Assembly (NCBI GenBank): GCA_944548615.1
Contig: OX155957.1
Span: forward strand, 22,155,535 to 22,219,534
Source: Micropterix aruncella
Taxonomy: Eukaryota > Arthropoda > Insecta > Lepidoptera > Micropterigidae
Reading direction: 5' to 3'
Length of the DNA stretch: 64,000 nucleotides
Position numbers and translations under genes: made by a program. Of this stretch, positions 1 to 9,670 are shown piece after piece. How positions within the stretch are numbered: the stretch's first letter is position 1; every line of letters begins with the position of its first letter. The notes under the pieces were generated by a model that had not been told where the DNA came from, ran no database searches, and saw only the letters and a program-made list of their open reading frames with translations.

Positions 1-1251
1 CTATTGGCTTGTGACGCATATCGACACGAGAAGCCTGTGACATGATACCTGGGAACGACGATATCTGAAGAATTGTCCTTTTATGAGTTTTTTCAAAAAT
101 ATAAGCTTTAATTTTAAAAAGTTTCTAAGTGAATCCCTCGATAAAAAACCGATTTAAAATTTGGACTCAAAAAAGTTGGTCATTGCCTTGGACATTAGGG
201 CTTTAATTTGACTTTAGGCTTTAGGCTGAAAACTTTCAGGCGCGTTTACCCTACAATGTAAGCGGTGAGTGTGTTTTATTATAATTTCATTATATTAACT
301 GGTTAATTCTCTAGGGCAGCAGTTAGCCACATTTTTTATTTAGGCCCTAAATTAATAATAATTAATTAAAACGTAAGAGCGCTATGAGAGTTACGCTAAA
401 TATGCTTTGCCATTACCACACTTTTACCACCACCGCGTATAGATAGTTATTATGCGCTTGCGCTGCGATAGAGCATTAAGTATGCGCATGATCGCTGGCG
501 CGAGCGGACATTGAATCTGCGAGTGACGCTTCGTCAACGCTGGATTTTTATTGGTTAAACCCTACAAAATTGACCCCCCTCTATTTTTTCGCGTGGCCGC
601 CCATTTCGGATATTTTTCGGAGGTCTCATGTCGCCTTAATAGATAACTGTCGATTTTTTGATTTGAGATGTGTTCCTACAAAAACTTGACTTCATTTTTT
701 CCAATTGACATTTTTTCAAATTGACGAATCTTGACTTTTTCCTATCCATTATTCTCACCTTTGTGTTTGTCTTTTATAATTATTAGTTTATAAACCATTC
801 GGTCGAAATTCTCACAGGTATAGATAATATGTAAAGTTGTAAATATATAATATATAAACACAACTTGAGTACAATATAGTATGCAGGCGTATCTATTTCA
901 ATATTATTATAGAAACAGCGACTAAAAATTTTAATTCCGAAAAATTAAAAAAATATATATAACTAAATTATTTACAAAAAATCTTAGACCAGCTCATTTA
1001 GGTGCGTAGATATTATGTAATATATAAAATTACTCGAAAAGCAATAATTAAAATTTCACCTATTTTCATAACTTACTTATTATTTTATATTACATAATAT
1101 TCATAACTACATTATAATGAAAAAAAGACACTCTCTTGACTTCTGCGTTGTGTACGGACAAGCAAGGTCGATGCCTATTACAAGTTCTATGTATAATTCA
1201 TATCGATAGTTTTAAAGCTGGCAGAGATATTTATCGATGTTTACATACAGA
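1..1251. other. AT-rich intergenic DNA, no gene seen
   Basis: No convincing reading frame, RNA gene or complete element is seen. A short piece around 590-660 resembles, in inverted orientation, the sequence just before the retroposon at 3700 (shared motif GACATGAGACC followed by GAAAAATATCC). That hints at one more dispersed repeat, whose ends I cannot define. Confidence 0.5.
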
Positions 1252-1260
1252 TAGACAGAA

Positions 1261-1865
1261 AGACAGTTGGGCGGTGTCGACTACAACGGGCGAATCCGTC
1301 ACTCCAGGCTGGATATGTGATCATTCTTTCAGCCGTGTGGATAATCCACTATCTAGCTCCGCCAACTAGCCCGCGAGATACCAACCATTACCACCCGGAA
1401 TAGGGTAGTTAACCCAGATTTAGATTGCGGCCAGAATCCTCCGGCATTCCGACTGGATACAGGTTAGAAGTCGCTTGCGCGATCCTCTGTCTAATGTAAC
1501 TGTGATCGGTGTCTATCGAATCTATCGCGTACCACGCACCATTTCCCTGGCTTTCATCCGGTATCGGGTAGCTGAATGGTCGTTTCAAGAGCGGCTGCCG
1601 CTAGGTGAATAACCGCCCTCGCTCTATAGGAAATAAGGCCGTTTCCAGATTCCCCCGGCTATCAGTTGGAATGCACAATAGATTGGCTGACGCCGCACAG
1701 TGCGCAAACCGTTCAGGAGCACCCGAAGGGCGATTCCTAGTTGGAGACTAGCCTGCAGGCCAGAGTCCTACCCGGGCTCGCATTCCCGCGTGGAGGCTGC
1801 CGGATGGCTGTTTACCCGTGCCTTTGGCCGACCCTACATACATGCAACAGGGCCCATTAGCTCCT
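1261..1865 (+). mobile_element. 670-bp retroposon family, copy a
   Basis: First of nine copies of a GC-richer dispersed element. It starts near GTGTCGACTACAACGGGCGA and ends near GGGCCCATTAGCTCC. The flanks carry the direct repeat TAGACAGAA (1252-1260 and 1866-1874), read as a target-site duplication. There are no terminal inverted repeats and no poly(A) tail. This copy is diverged and shorter than the others. Small frames inside it (for example 1700-2203, which runs out of the element) look fortuitous. The retroposon assignment is inferred from the duplications seen in several copies; the family name is unknown to me. Confidence 0.7.
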
Positions 1866-1874
1866 TAGACAGAA

Positions 1875-2816
1875 GTAAAGGAGAGACAGACAATGTTGTC
1901 TCACCAAAAGAAGTCGAGAATATCTTAAATTGTGGTAAACAAAAACTATTTATAAAATTTATTTCAACCTCTACCAAACTCAACTACATCGATTCCATAC
2001 ATCATTTTTATCGCTCGCACGATATCACTAATCGACATAATTCGGGCGGCCAGGAGATGACCGACAAAGAGAATAATATCAATAGGATTGCAAATGGTAA
2101 CAGCCATATAAGAGGATTAATTTACAAAATCACTACACACAACTGCTTCTTTTTTTGTGATACTTTCAAAATTTATATTTTTGCACGCGCTAATAGTGTG
2201 TAGCTATCACTTGTTTAAAAAATCATGGTGTGTATTTCTCGGTGTTGTTTAGCGATACCCCAGTTAAGTGGGCCATGTAAACGCTTACCGAGGCTTAACG
2301 AGGCGTTAAGTGATTAATCTCGAATGTGCACGACTTGATCAATACCCATACAAACGTTTGGGGGTCCGTACAGTTTTTAATATATAGTACTATTTTTATC
2401 GTTTTTTAAAATACTCAGGCACACCGAAATGCCCGGGAATAGGAAAAACGACAACCAGAAAAAACTAAAAATACTTAACTTACTGCCTCCATTAAAACCA
2501 ATGTATTTTTGCATTGGCACAAACCGGTTGAATTCGAAGTTAAAAGGTTGAAAATCGCCGTTTTGAATGTTTGGGCAGCTTCTTCGAGTTATTCAATACG
2601 CGACTTATCTCTGTTTCCCGGGATTGTAAAATAATCATTCGGAATCAGGTTATTATTATGCAGAAGAAGTCGATGCTAGAAATACTCCAAAAGAACAACT
2701 TTATTTTCCGAGCGCTGTGAGAACACTATGGTGGTGGAAGTTATACGACTTGCGGGTTACCACTATAGAGATAATCTTTCATTGCTGAAAAACATACAGT
2801 TGTGTACCAATCTCAC
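1875..2816. other. Intergenic DNA, nothing recognised
   Basis: Moderately AT-rich sequence between retroposon a and the first SINE. I find no coding frame with recognisable protein similarity and no repeat shared with the rest of the window. Confidence 0.4.
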
Positions 2817-3062
2817 GGCCTGGTTGCATAGTGGTTAGGTCGCTCATTGTAAGGTTCCGGGTTCGATTCCCTGCTGGGTCATCGCTGGGATAAAATTAAA
2901 GGAATTTTATTTTGAATTCTCTCGATTGAATGCAATAACTACTCACACACTTGCACGCGTGTTGCACGCACACATACACACGTATACACTTCATAGTAGT
3001 GTTGGTTGTAAGAGATTATCGTATGATAATAAACCCGCCCAGTCTAAAATTTCTTAAAAAAG
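2817..3062 (+). mobile_element. tRNA-derived SINE, copy 1
   Basis: The head resembles a tRNA gene: an A-box-like GCATAGTGGTTAGG near 2826 and a B box GGTTCGATTCC at 2860-2870, the internal RNA polymerase III promoter. The body has a CA-rich stretch and then GGTTGTAAGAGATTATC, shared with five other copies in the window and with the 3' end of the LINE at 51540-52340. The tRNA-like head lacks an acceptor stem and is not a functional tRNA gene. Retroposition by a partner LINE is inferred. Confidence 0.8.
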
Positions 3063-3081
3063 ATTAAACGAGTAGAAACAA

Positions 3082-3466
3082 TCTTCGGTAACCGGTTTCC
3101 GATCTGGGAAACGTGGCAACATGTTCTGATTTTGGGACAAATGAAATAGCCGTTCAATATTTTTATTTATCACATAAAATTTTTGTATTTATTTTGTAAT
3201 TATTTTTCACTCATTTTATTATCTAATGAATATTTTGATTTTTGAATGATTATTTAGAGTATTTTTTTATATATTTTTATTTTTTATTGTATTTTTTTTC
3301 TTGAAAATATTTAAAAAAAAATTATAATGATATATAAACTTGGCGTTTTATCTGGAACAGGCATTACTTAGTGCCTCAGAATCATTGTATAAAAATAATT
3401 TCTATATATTTTTTTCAATAAATAAATAAATAAAAAATGTGAAGAGGTGAGGTTCTTAAAATGGAT
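3082..3466 (+). repeat. Dispersed repeat X, copy 1
   Basis: About 385 bp beginning CTTCGGTAACCGGTTTCC and ending TTAAAATGGAT, very AT-rich inside, with an (AATA)n stretch near 3418-3435. A second copy lies in inverted orientation at 4555-4940 and shares exactly the same two ends. It is therefore a defined element and not a randomly truncated LINE. It has no terminal inverted repeats, and its class is unknown. Confidence 0.7.
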
Positions 3467-3535
3467 CGTTCTGGCTTAAATAATGGTCAATCAGGGATAC
3501 GGGCTTTCTCTCCATACCGTAAAAATACCCGTATC

Positions 3536-3581
3536 TGTTCTAGCATGCGTAGGTATACATACACCTACGCATGCTAGAACA
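3536..3581. repeat. Perfect palindrome, 19-bp arms
   Basis: The arms read TGTTCTAGCATGCGTAGGT and its reverse complement, separated by 8 bases. It lies just downstream of repeat X copy 1. It could form a cruciform or mark the end of a small element; no function is evident. Confidence 0.75.
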
Positions 3582-3699
3582 AGCAACTGTTGTAGGCTTG
3601 AGCTGACTTTCGAAGACTCAAGACTGCTAATTGACATTTTCTTTCGGGTATAAAAACGATTAAGCCGACATGAGACCCCAGAAAAATATCCAATATGTA

Positions 3700-4150
3700 G
3701 GGCGGTGTCGACTACAACGGGCGAACCCGTTACCCGAGGCTGGTATAGCGATATAGATCGTTCTTTCAGCCGGGGGTTGAGCGTAGAAGAATTAGGGACA
3801 AGACAATCTACTGTCTAGTTCACCAGCAACCCGTTAGAGACCGACGCCTTACGGCGAGGCACCGGGAAAGCTTCCCAGCGGACAGCCTCACCCCCTAACT
3901 ACCAGTTTTAGCAGGATATCTCATTCGGGAATTAACCTCCAAAATAGCTACGTCCTCCCGACTGGTTACGAGTCCGAAGTCGCTTACGCAACCTCTACCT
4001 GTTGTATTACAGCGGTAATTCAGTTTGAATTTATCGCGGACCTGGGCGTTCTTTGCCCGTAGTGCCACACGGGATCGAGTGGCCCAAGGTCATTTCAAGA
4101 GTGGCATCACAACAGGTCAACATCCACCCTCGCTGCTTAGGAAATAGTAT
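3700..4150 (+). mobile_element. 670-bp retroposon family, copy b (3' part lost)
   Basis: Begins GGTGTCGACTACAACGGGCG and matches copies d and i best (subfamily B, with CTTACGGCGAGGCACCGG). It stops near the point where those copies read ATAGTATATTTCC. There it runs into the 3' end of a LINE (4165-4288), and the rest of the retroposon is not found beyond it. The left flank is preceded by GACATGAGACCCC, also seen inverted near 630. Confidence 0.65.
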
Positions 4151-4164
4151 ATATTATAATAGAC

Positions 4165-4288
4165 TTTAATTTTGTAATCCTTATATCGCAAATAGTTTAA
4201 AACATCATTGGCTTTACTACGGTTATATATTTATTATGCTTATATGTTAATTTTGTGGTGTTCTTTAATAAAATAAAATAAAAAAAAT
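4165..4288 (+). mobile_element. LINE 3' end, 5'-truncated copy (same family as 53417-56010)
   Basis: The stretch TGTAATCCTTATATCGCAAA, the following TTTAAAACATCATTGGCTTT and a terminal (AAAAT)n-like tail match the 3' untranslated region and tail of the LINE at 53417-56010 (there 55881-56010). Only the last 120 bp or so are present, which is typical of an aborted, 5'-truncated LINE insertion. It interrupts retroposon copy b. Confidence 0.8.
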
Positions 4289-4504
4289 ATATAGTTAAAT
4301 AATGTTTATTATGTAACTAGCACGTATTACAAGTCGTTATTGAATGAACAGTTGGACTAAAATCCATTCGTTATGCAAAAACCAATCAAGTCCAGTATCA
4401 CAGCCAGAAAGTAGAAACAAAATCACATGAAAACAGAAAACACTAGTCGAAAACAGAAAATACAGAAAATACCCTAACGTAAAACAAAAGAATGGCGACA
4501 GCCC

Positions 4505-4990
4505 AGGTGCAAAATCTTACCTGACACCCGCACAATGATCATTGTGCGGGTGTCATCCATATTAAGGACCTCAACCTCTTCACATTTTTTATTTATTTAT
4601 TTATTGAAAAAAATATATAGGAATTATTTTTACATAATGATTCTGCGGCACTAGGTAAAGCCTGTTCCAGAGAAAACGCCAAGTTTATATATTATTATAA
4701 ATAAAAAAAAATAGTTTTAAGAAAAAAATTACAATAATTTTTTTTTTTTTAAATACTCGAAATAATCATTCAAAAATCAAAATATTTATTAGATAATAAA
4801 ATGAGTGGAAAATAATTACAAAATAAATACAAATACATACAAAATATTATTTGATAAAAAAAAATATTAAACGGCTATTTAATTTGTCCCAAAATCAGAA
4901 CATGTTGCCACATTTCCCAGACCGGAAACCGGTTACCGAAGACACCCGCACAATGATCATTGTGCGGGTGTCAGGAAAGATTTTGCACCT
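4505..4990. repeat. Split 68-bp palindrome carrying repeat X, with 32-bp duplication
   Basis: The 32-bp self-complementary block GACACCCGCACAATGATCAT... occurs at 4523-4554 and again at 4941-4972, directly flanking repeat X copy 2. The outer flanks AGGTGCAAAATCTT (4505-4518) and AAGATTTTGCACCT (4977-4990) are complementary. With one block removed they form a single 68-bp palindrome with one mismatch. The simplest reading is insertion of repeat X into that palindrome with a 32-bp target duplication. The alternative is an element with complex terminal inverted repeats. Confidence 0.7.
4555..4940 (-). repeat. Dispersed repeat X, copy 2
   Basis: Inverted copy of 3082-3466 with the same termini, including GGAAACCGGTTACCGAAG at one end and ATCCATATTAAGGACCTC at the other. 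It is flanked on both sides by the same 32-bp palindrome. Together with copy 1 it makes a long inverted repeat with a spacer of about 1.1 kb holding retroposon b and the LINE tail. Confidence 0.7.
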
Positions 4991-5029
4991 TGTGATATTT
5001 TTCTATATACTTTATATAAATAAATAATA

Positions 5030-5640
5030 TAAACAATTATTAACCGATTTGGAAAATTGTTTTTTTTTAAAGGATATCAAAATCCAGTTCTGATAATGAA
5101 CTGGAATTTAGAGAACTCCTCAAATATTATCATATGAAGTTGAAAATTTACATGTTGGTTTAGTTGCGATGACAATGCATTTTTTTTTGGTAAGCATGAC
5201 CTGATTCTTCACCCAGGGTCGGCTCCCGAAGAGGGTAATCCTTAACGGTCAACAGCACAGACACGAAATTAAGTAAACGCATTCAGTTATGATAGCCTGT
5301 TCTAAGTTTCACCATGATACGGCAGCTGCATCCAGGGTTGGCTTCCTACGAAAGGACTCCTCAACGGTCAACAGCACAGACATGAAATTTTGTATATACA
5401 TTCAATTACGTCAGGCCGTTCTAAGTTTTATCAATACAGAACTGCGGCACCCAGGGTTGGCTTCCAACGAGGGAACTCCTCAACGGTCAACGGCACAGAT
5501 ACGAAATTTTGTGTACGACTTAAATTATGATAGCCCGTTCTAAGTTTCGCCATAAAATGGCTGCTGCACTTATTAAAAAAAATGAAGCCGTTTTTTTTGT
5601 TAAAGTTTTGTATTATTTAATAAAATATTTTGCAATTTTA
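5030..5640 (+). mobile_element. Minisatellite-bearing MITE, copy K6 (119-bp units)
   Basis: Non-coding element with three tandem units of 119 bp: the marker CACCCAGGGT and its variants begin at 5210, 5329 and 5448. Each unit contains CTCAACGGTCAACAGCACAG and GCCCGTTCTAAGTTTC. The left part (about 5080-5205) and right end (TTATTAAAAAA ... GTTTTGTATTA) are shared with the copy at 46462-46990, so the ends are real. The frame at 5289-5543 is only the repeat read through. Class is uncertain; Helitron-like or MITE. Confidence 0.7.
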
Positions 5641-7034
5641 AAACTATAACTCTTTTCAGCCATGTGTTTCAGCTTAGCAGCTGTAGAAAGAACCTTAGCT
5701 GCCTTTGTTTGGTATATGTAGCAAAGTGTTACAACAAACTTCGCAAGTGGGTAGGAAATTAGCCATTGTCCTTTGCTCGTATCAGCTCTATTTACTCTAT
5801 CGTTATGTCAACTTTTGACGATCATTGTTACACAACTAACAACTAAATTCAAAAGCTTTTATGTGCTAAATGAGGCCACATCCTTCATTAATAGCTCTTG
5901 CAGGTGTGTTCTTGGTTTCTTTGATCATATTATCCACAGATCTGAGAATATTTCTGCTTCATTAGCCAATATTGATTAGACATTTTTAAAACCAGCTCTA
6001 CCCTTCGGCTACGTAACGACCAAATTTGGTTACACATCAGAACACCGTTGGCTACGTAACGACCAATATTGGCGGATTGTTCCTGGAGCGCACAGTTATA
6101 TTATTTTCTTATTCGAACGCATCCTAAAATCCATACCAAATATCTAATTATTACCATAGATACATAGACGGCCGCTTTAATAATTTCGCGTGTTATTTAA
6201 CGGATATTTCTGGTAAAATTCCATTGTCAATATTTTTTTTTGAGAAATCATCAAAATTTTTATTGGTTTTATGAGCTATTATCTAAATATTTTTGTAGGT
6301 AAATAAGACAAACGAAATATTACTATTGATAGAGAATGTAATAAAGATCACGATAGTATTTACAATTTCTAAATAAGGTTTCGTATTTGTCAGTAAGATA
6401 AGTGCAAGTTAGTAATGCCGAGTTTTTTTCACTTTTTCGGATTTCTCATATTTGTTCATAATTATCTAATTGTTTTACATAATGAGATTTCGATATGTTA
6501 CAAACGAAATTTATTTACACAGTTATTTTTTTTATGATATTTACACAGTTATTCTTTTTATGATTGCTATAGTAGTTCCATAGTTATAGTACTTTTCGTC
6601 GAGCGCGGCGATATTGCAAGAAATTCCAATAAATTGCCGCGGTCTACCATGAAAGTAAGCCGCTACTTGAAGGGTTGATTCATTAGTTCATTAAATAAAA
6701 ATTGAATCTTTAAATCAAACTTAATCATTTATTAATACCACCGCACGGTATTTCTCCTTATTCAGAAGTTTCTGTCGGGTGCTCGAATTACAAGGCGTAT
6801 TAAGTTAATACCCATAATCTGTGTGGGTAGGCCACCTGTGGTCTTGCTGGCTCCTCGGTGCGGTGTTGGTTGACTGATGCCACCAATCTCTTGCTTTTTT
6901 TGTATAGCTTCGCCTGTTGCCGGGTCGGGTTTCGGGGATATTCGCCCTTGATCGGCGCGGTATCGGCTAACGAGGAGCGATCTTTCGCCAATCGGAATCA
7001 CTCGAGCGCGTTCATTATTCAGCTTAATAAGATA
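5641..7034. other. AT-rich intergenic DNA with a short direct repeat
   Basis: No gene is recognised. A 17-bp block GGCTACGTAACGACCAA occurs twice, near 6008 and 6050. Part of this stretch (6800-7030) is GC-richer and leads into the LINE remnant at 7035. Confidence 0.4.
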
Positions 7035-7110
7035 CTCGTCTTATTACGCCGTATGCTGCGCAATGAAGACGTTTTGCGACGCATGAGACAGGAGGCCGAA
7101 ATCATATACT
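7035..7110 (+). pseudogene. Tiny LINE reverse-transcriptase C-terminal remnant
   Basis: The frame reads LRRMLRNEDVLRRMRQEAEI, which resembles the C-terminal region of arthropod endonuclease-reverse transcriptases (RRML followed by NEDVLRRMxxExEI). The dozen or so residues usually found between the two blocks seem deleted. It lies in an open frame from 6858 to 7190, but the rest of that frame has no such similarity. It is a decayed fragment with no function expected. The match is from memory of the family, not from a search. Confidence 0.4.
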
Positions 7111-7242
7111 TACTAGATAACGATAATGATCTTCTCTATTGGTATCTTTGCTGTTGGCCATTTTTTTCGTTTTCTGTTCATTTCTGTTGAACCCATATTC
7201 ACTGCTGATCGACTGCACCAGGTCGTAAGTTACTTCTTGATA

Positions 7243-7512
7243 TCAGGGTGGCATTGTGGTTAAGACGCCTGATCTTACATTGTATGGTTCCGGGTTCGAT
7301 TTTCAGCTGGGTCACCACTTTCCGTTGTGACGAAATTAACACAATTGGATTTTAATTCAGTCGAGCGAATACATTGACAAGACACACACACACACACACA
7401 CATCTTTACGCAGCATACGTATACACACTTCATAGTAGGGTTGGTTGTAAGAAATTGACATATGACAATATACACGCCCATTGTGAAAATTTCACAATAA
7501 AGTGTAGAAACA
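7243..7512 (+). mobile_element. tRNA-derived SINE, copy 2
   Basis: A-box-like GGTGGCATTGTGGTTAAG near 7247 and a decayed B box GGTTCGATTTT at 7293-7303. These are followed by a (CA)n stretch near 7380-7402 and the shared tail GTTGGTTGTAAGAAATTGAC. Frames on both strands here (7275-7598) are incidental. Confidence 0.75.
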
Positions 7513-7676
7513 ACAAACAAGCAAGCAAACAATATCGAAGATATAAAGAATTGAATATAAAACCACCTACTGAGCGGCGGATAAAATTTAGGATATAATT
7601 TGAATGGTCTGAAATAGATATGGTAATAAAATTTCCTTTGGTTTTACATTCCCGGCCCACCAACTGATAAGAAGGG

Positions 7677-8348
7677 GAGCTAACGGGCCCATGATGAGTT
7701 GGCCACGATGACCCATTCTGTTCAGGGTTGGTCATACTCACTGGTCAACACCCTTCTGCGGCCTCCTCGCATGAAGTGTGAGCCTGGGTAGGACTCTGGC
7801 CTTAGGGCTAGTTTCCCCTAGGAATCTAACTTCTGGCGCTCTTGGACGGTCTGCGCACCATGCGGCGTAAGCCAATCGACTGTGCTCTCCGACTAACAGT
7901 CGGGGGAGTCTGGGAACTGTATTGTTTCCTATAGAGCGGGGGTGGTTGCGTACCTTACGGCGACTGCTCTTGAAATGACCATTGGCCATCCGATCCCGGT
8001 TCAGAGCCGGGAAAAGGACGCCTTGGTCCGCGATAGATTCGGTATACTCCGTTACACCGCTTCGTAAGGGAGAGGCCCGCGCAAGCGACCTCGAACTCGG
8101 AACCAATCGAGTGACCGGAGAAATCTGGTCACAATTGGAAGTAAGGGCGCGAGTTTCTCAAACCGCCGGGAAGTCATTCCTGGCTTTCTCGCGGTAAGCG
8201 AGAAAGCCAGGAATTCTCGCGGTTCTACGTGGCTTTGGTTTTGCGGTGGCTTTCTCGCGGTTCTACGCTCACTGCAGGTCGATAGAACGACTAATCGTTA
8301 AAACGTCCTGTGGTGACCGGCTCGCCCGTTGTAGTTGACAACTCAATA
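7677..8348 (-). mobile_element. 670-bp retroposon family, copy c, full length
   Basis: Full-length minus-strand copy between direct repeats TGATAAGAAGGG (7665-7676) and TGATGAGAAGGG (8349-8360), a 12-bp target duplication with one mismatch. It is inserted inside repeat R. A 122-codon minus-strand frame (8106-7738) crosses the element. Similar frames appear in copies f and g but shift between copies, so I do not call a gene. The segment at 8177-8270 is locally rearranged (see the hairpin entry). Confidence 0.85.
8177..8213. repeat. New hairpin inside retroposon c
   Basis: TTCCTGGCTTTCTCGC, five bases, then its perfect reverse complement. Other copies read straight through here (CTGGCTATCTCGCGG followed by TTAAGGCG). 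The following 60 bp also repeat CTCGCGGTTCTACG twice. This looks like a local template-switch event during replication. Confidence 0.75.
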
Positions 8349-8435
8349 TGATGAGAAGGGAAAGTATTGTGAACGCGTTTCTGAGTATCTATGTGTTTGT
8401 ATTCCTCCACGATAACGTCCAAACGCATAATCCGA

Positions 8436-8572
8436 TTGAGAGACACACACTTACGGATATGTTACACCCGCACATACATATAAACATTTCATAGTTGGGT
8501 TGGTTGTAAGAGATTGTATGATAATAGACCCGCCTATTGTGAAATTTCCAATTTACAAACAAACTTCTAATT
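8436..8572 (+). mobile_element. SINE 3' tail, copy 3 (head missing)
   Basis: GAGAGACACACACTTACG, CATACATATAAACATTTCATAG and GGTTGGTTGTAAGAGATTG match the tail of the SINE at 44570-44848. The tRNA-like head is absent. Confidence 0.7.
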
Positions 8573-8635
8573 TATTGTCTCGATTGATGTTTAAATGCTA
8601 GGCACATTTGCAAGAATAGGATGAGCGTATATAAT

Positions 8636-8914
8636 GGGCCCGATTGCGTTTCTTGGTGAACTAAAATAGGAACTTAGTTCAAACGAAGGAGACACAGCAA
8701 TACGTAAGAAAGGAATATGAAATAAACTCTCGTCGATTTTCCCGCGTCTAAAACTACATGTCGAACTTATAGACGCCCGAATAAGTTGGACACGTTTCGT
8801 GCGGTGTTAGATTTAGCTGCTTTATCTTCGGTGGGTTGGTTTAATCCGAAAAATGTGACAACCGTTCTTTAATAAACTAATTTCCGATTTTAGTTCATGA
8901 GAAACGTCGAGACC
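8636..8914 (+). mobile_element. GGGCCCGATTGCG MITE, copy G1
   Basis: The left end GGGCCCGATTGCGTTTCT and right end AGAAACGTCGAGACC are imperfect inverted repeats. The sequence AAT flanks both sides (8633-8635, 8915-8917). About 280 bp, non-coding. Three more copies are at 15332, 60755 and 63472. It must be moved by a transposase encoded elsewhere. A PIF/Harbinger link is possible from the 3-bp target and GGGCC termini but is not shown. Confidence 0.75.
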
Positions 8915-9633
8915 AATATGTAGGTATTTATTTTCCCAATGAATAGCATTAATTGGAAGATACTCAAGGATTCTGTAATAAGTATGAGTAGATACAGAGA
9001 ACAGAGGCAAGCGGGTATTTCGTATCGTATCTCGGGGAGATTGTAATGTAGACGTCATAATCAGCGGGGCTCCCGCTGCGAGGCACGCAGGCGCTCGGCC
9101 GCAATGGCTTAATTACCGGCTAAGGTAGCCGTAGCCCGTAGCCTTAGCCAGCCATTGCCGTATCCGCCAACAAAAGAAACCCTGCCCATGCCACACAATA
9201 AAACCGGACATTTCTCGCACCTATTTGTCTAGCTCCGCGGGAAAAATCCAGACGGTATCGCAGCTCGTGAGACTATATAGGTATCTCTCCTTACTACATT
9301 GCGTTAGAGAAGTAGCTAAGTTTTATGGTCTGCGAAGGGTTTAGGCGAAAACGGTTAACCTTATTTATGGCATACACTGGAGTGTCAGTATAACGATATA
9401 ACGACTGATTCACATTCTTAATCAATAGTATGTTTTATTGTCGGGCGCTAGATCCCAATACACGCTATAAATAGGTGTCCACATGTAGTCTTATTCTTTG
9501 AACTGTAGCAGGTTTCCTTGTAAAACACGTTTAAAGCATCGTAGTTGCAAATTTCAATCATTCCCTCAAATATACTATACCTTAATTATATACCTATTTC
9601 TTTTTTTAATTAACTAGTTTATTATAATACTAG

Positions 9634-9670
9634 ATGTTGCCCGCGGCTTAGCTTCGCGTAAAGTTTTGAA
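9634..9670 (-). mobile_element. Helitron-like 3' terminus
   Basis: Read on the minus strand, GCG, a short loop and CGCGGGCAACAT precede CTAGT, the hairpin plus CTRR end expected of Helitrons. I cannot find the matching 5' TC end with confidence, so only the terminus is annotated. Confidence 0.4.

Larger units (their letters stand above)
7647..8435 (+). repeat. Dispersed repeat R, copy 1 (split by retroposon c)
   Basis: The left part CCGGCCCACCAACTGATAAG (7651-7670) and the right part after 8349 (GTATTGTGAACGCG, then TCCACGATAACGTCCAAACG) are contiguous in the copies at 39190 and 58565. Retroposon c lies between them with its duplicated target. The right end runs into a SINE tail at 8436. Confidence 0.6.

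Noticed and set aside
5206..5575. CRISPR-like array from regular repeats
   Set aside because: Units are 119 bp, contiguous and without unique spacers, in an insect context; this is a minisatellite inside a mobile element.
6762..7001. Overlapping minus-strand frames
   Set aside because: They are mutual shadows in a locally GC-richer stretch with no recognisable motif.
7738..8106. 122-codon minus-strand gene
   Set aside because: It lies wholly in retroposon c; the frame is not kept in copy h and shifts between other copies.
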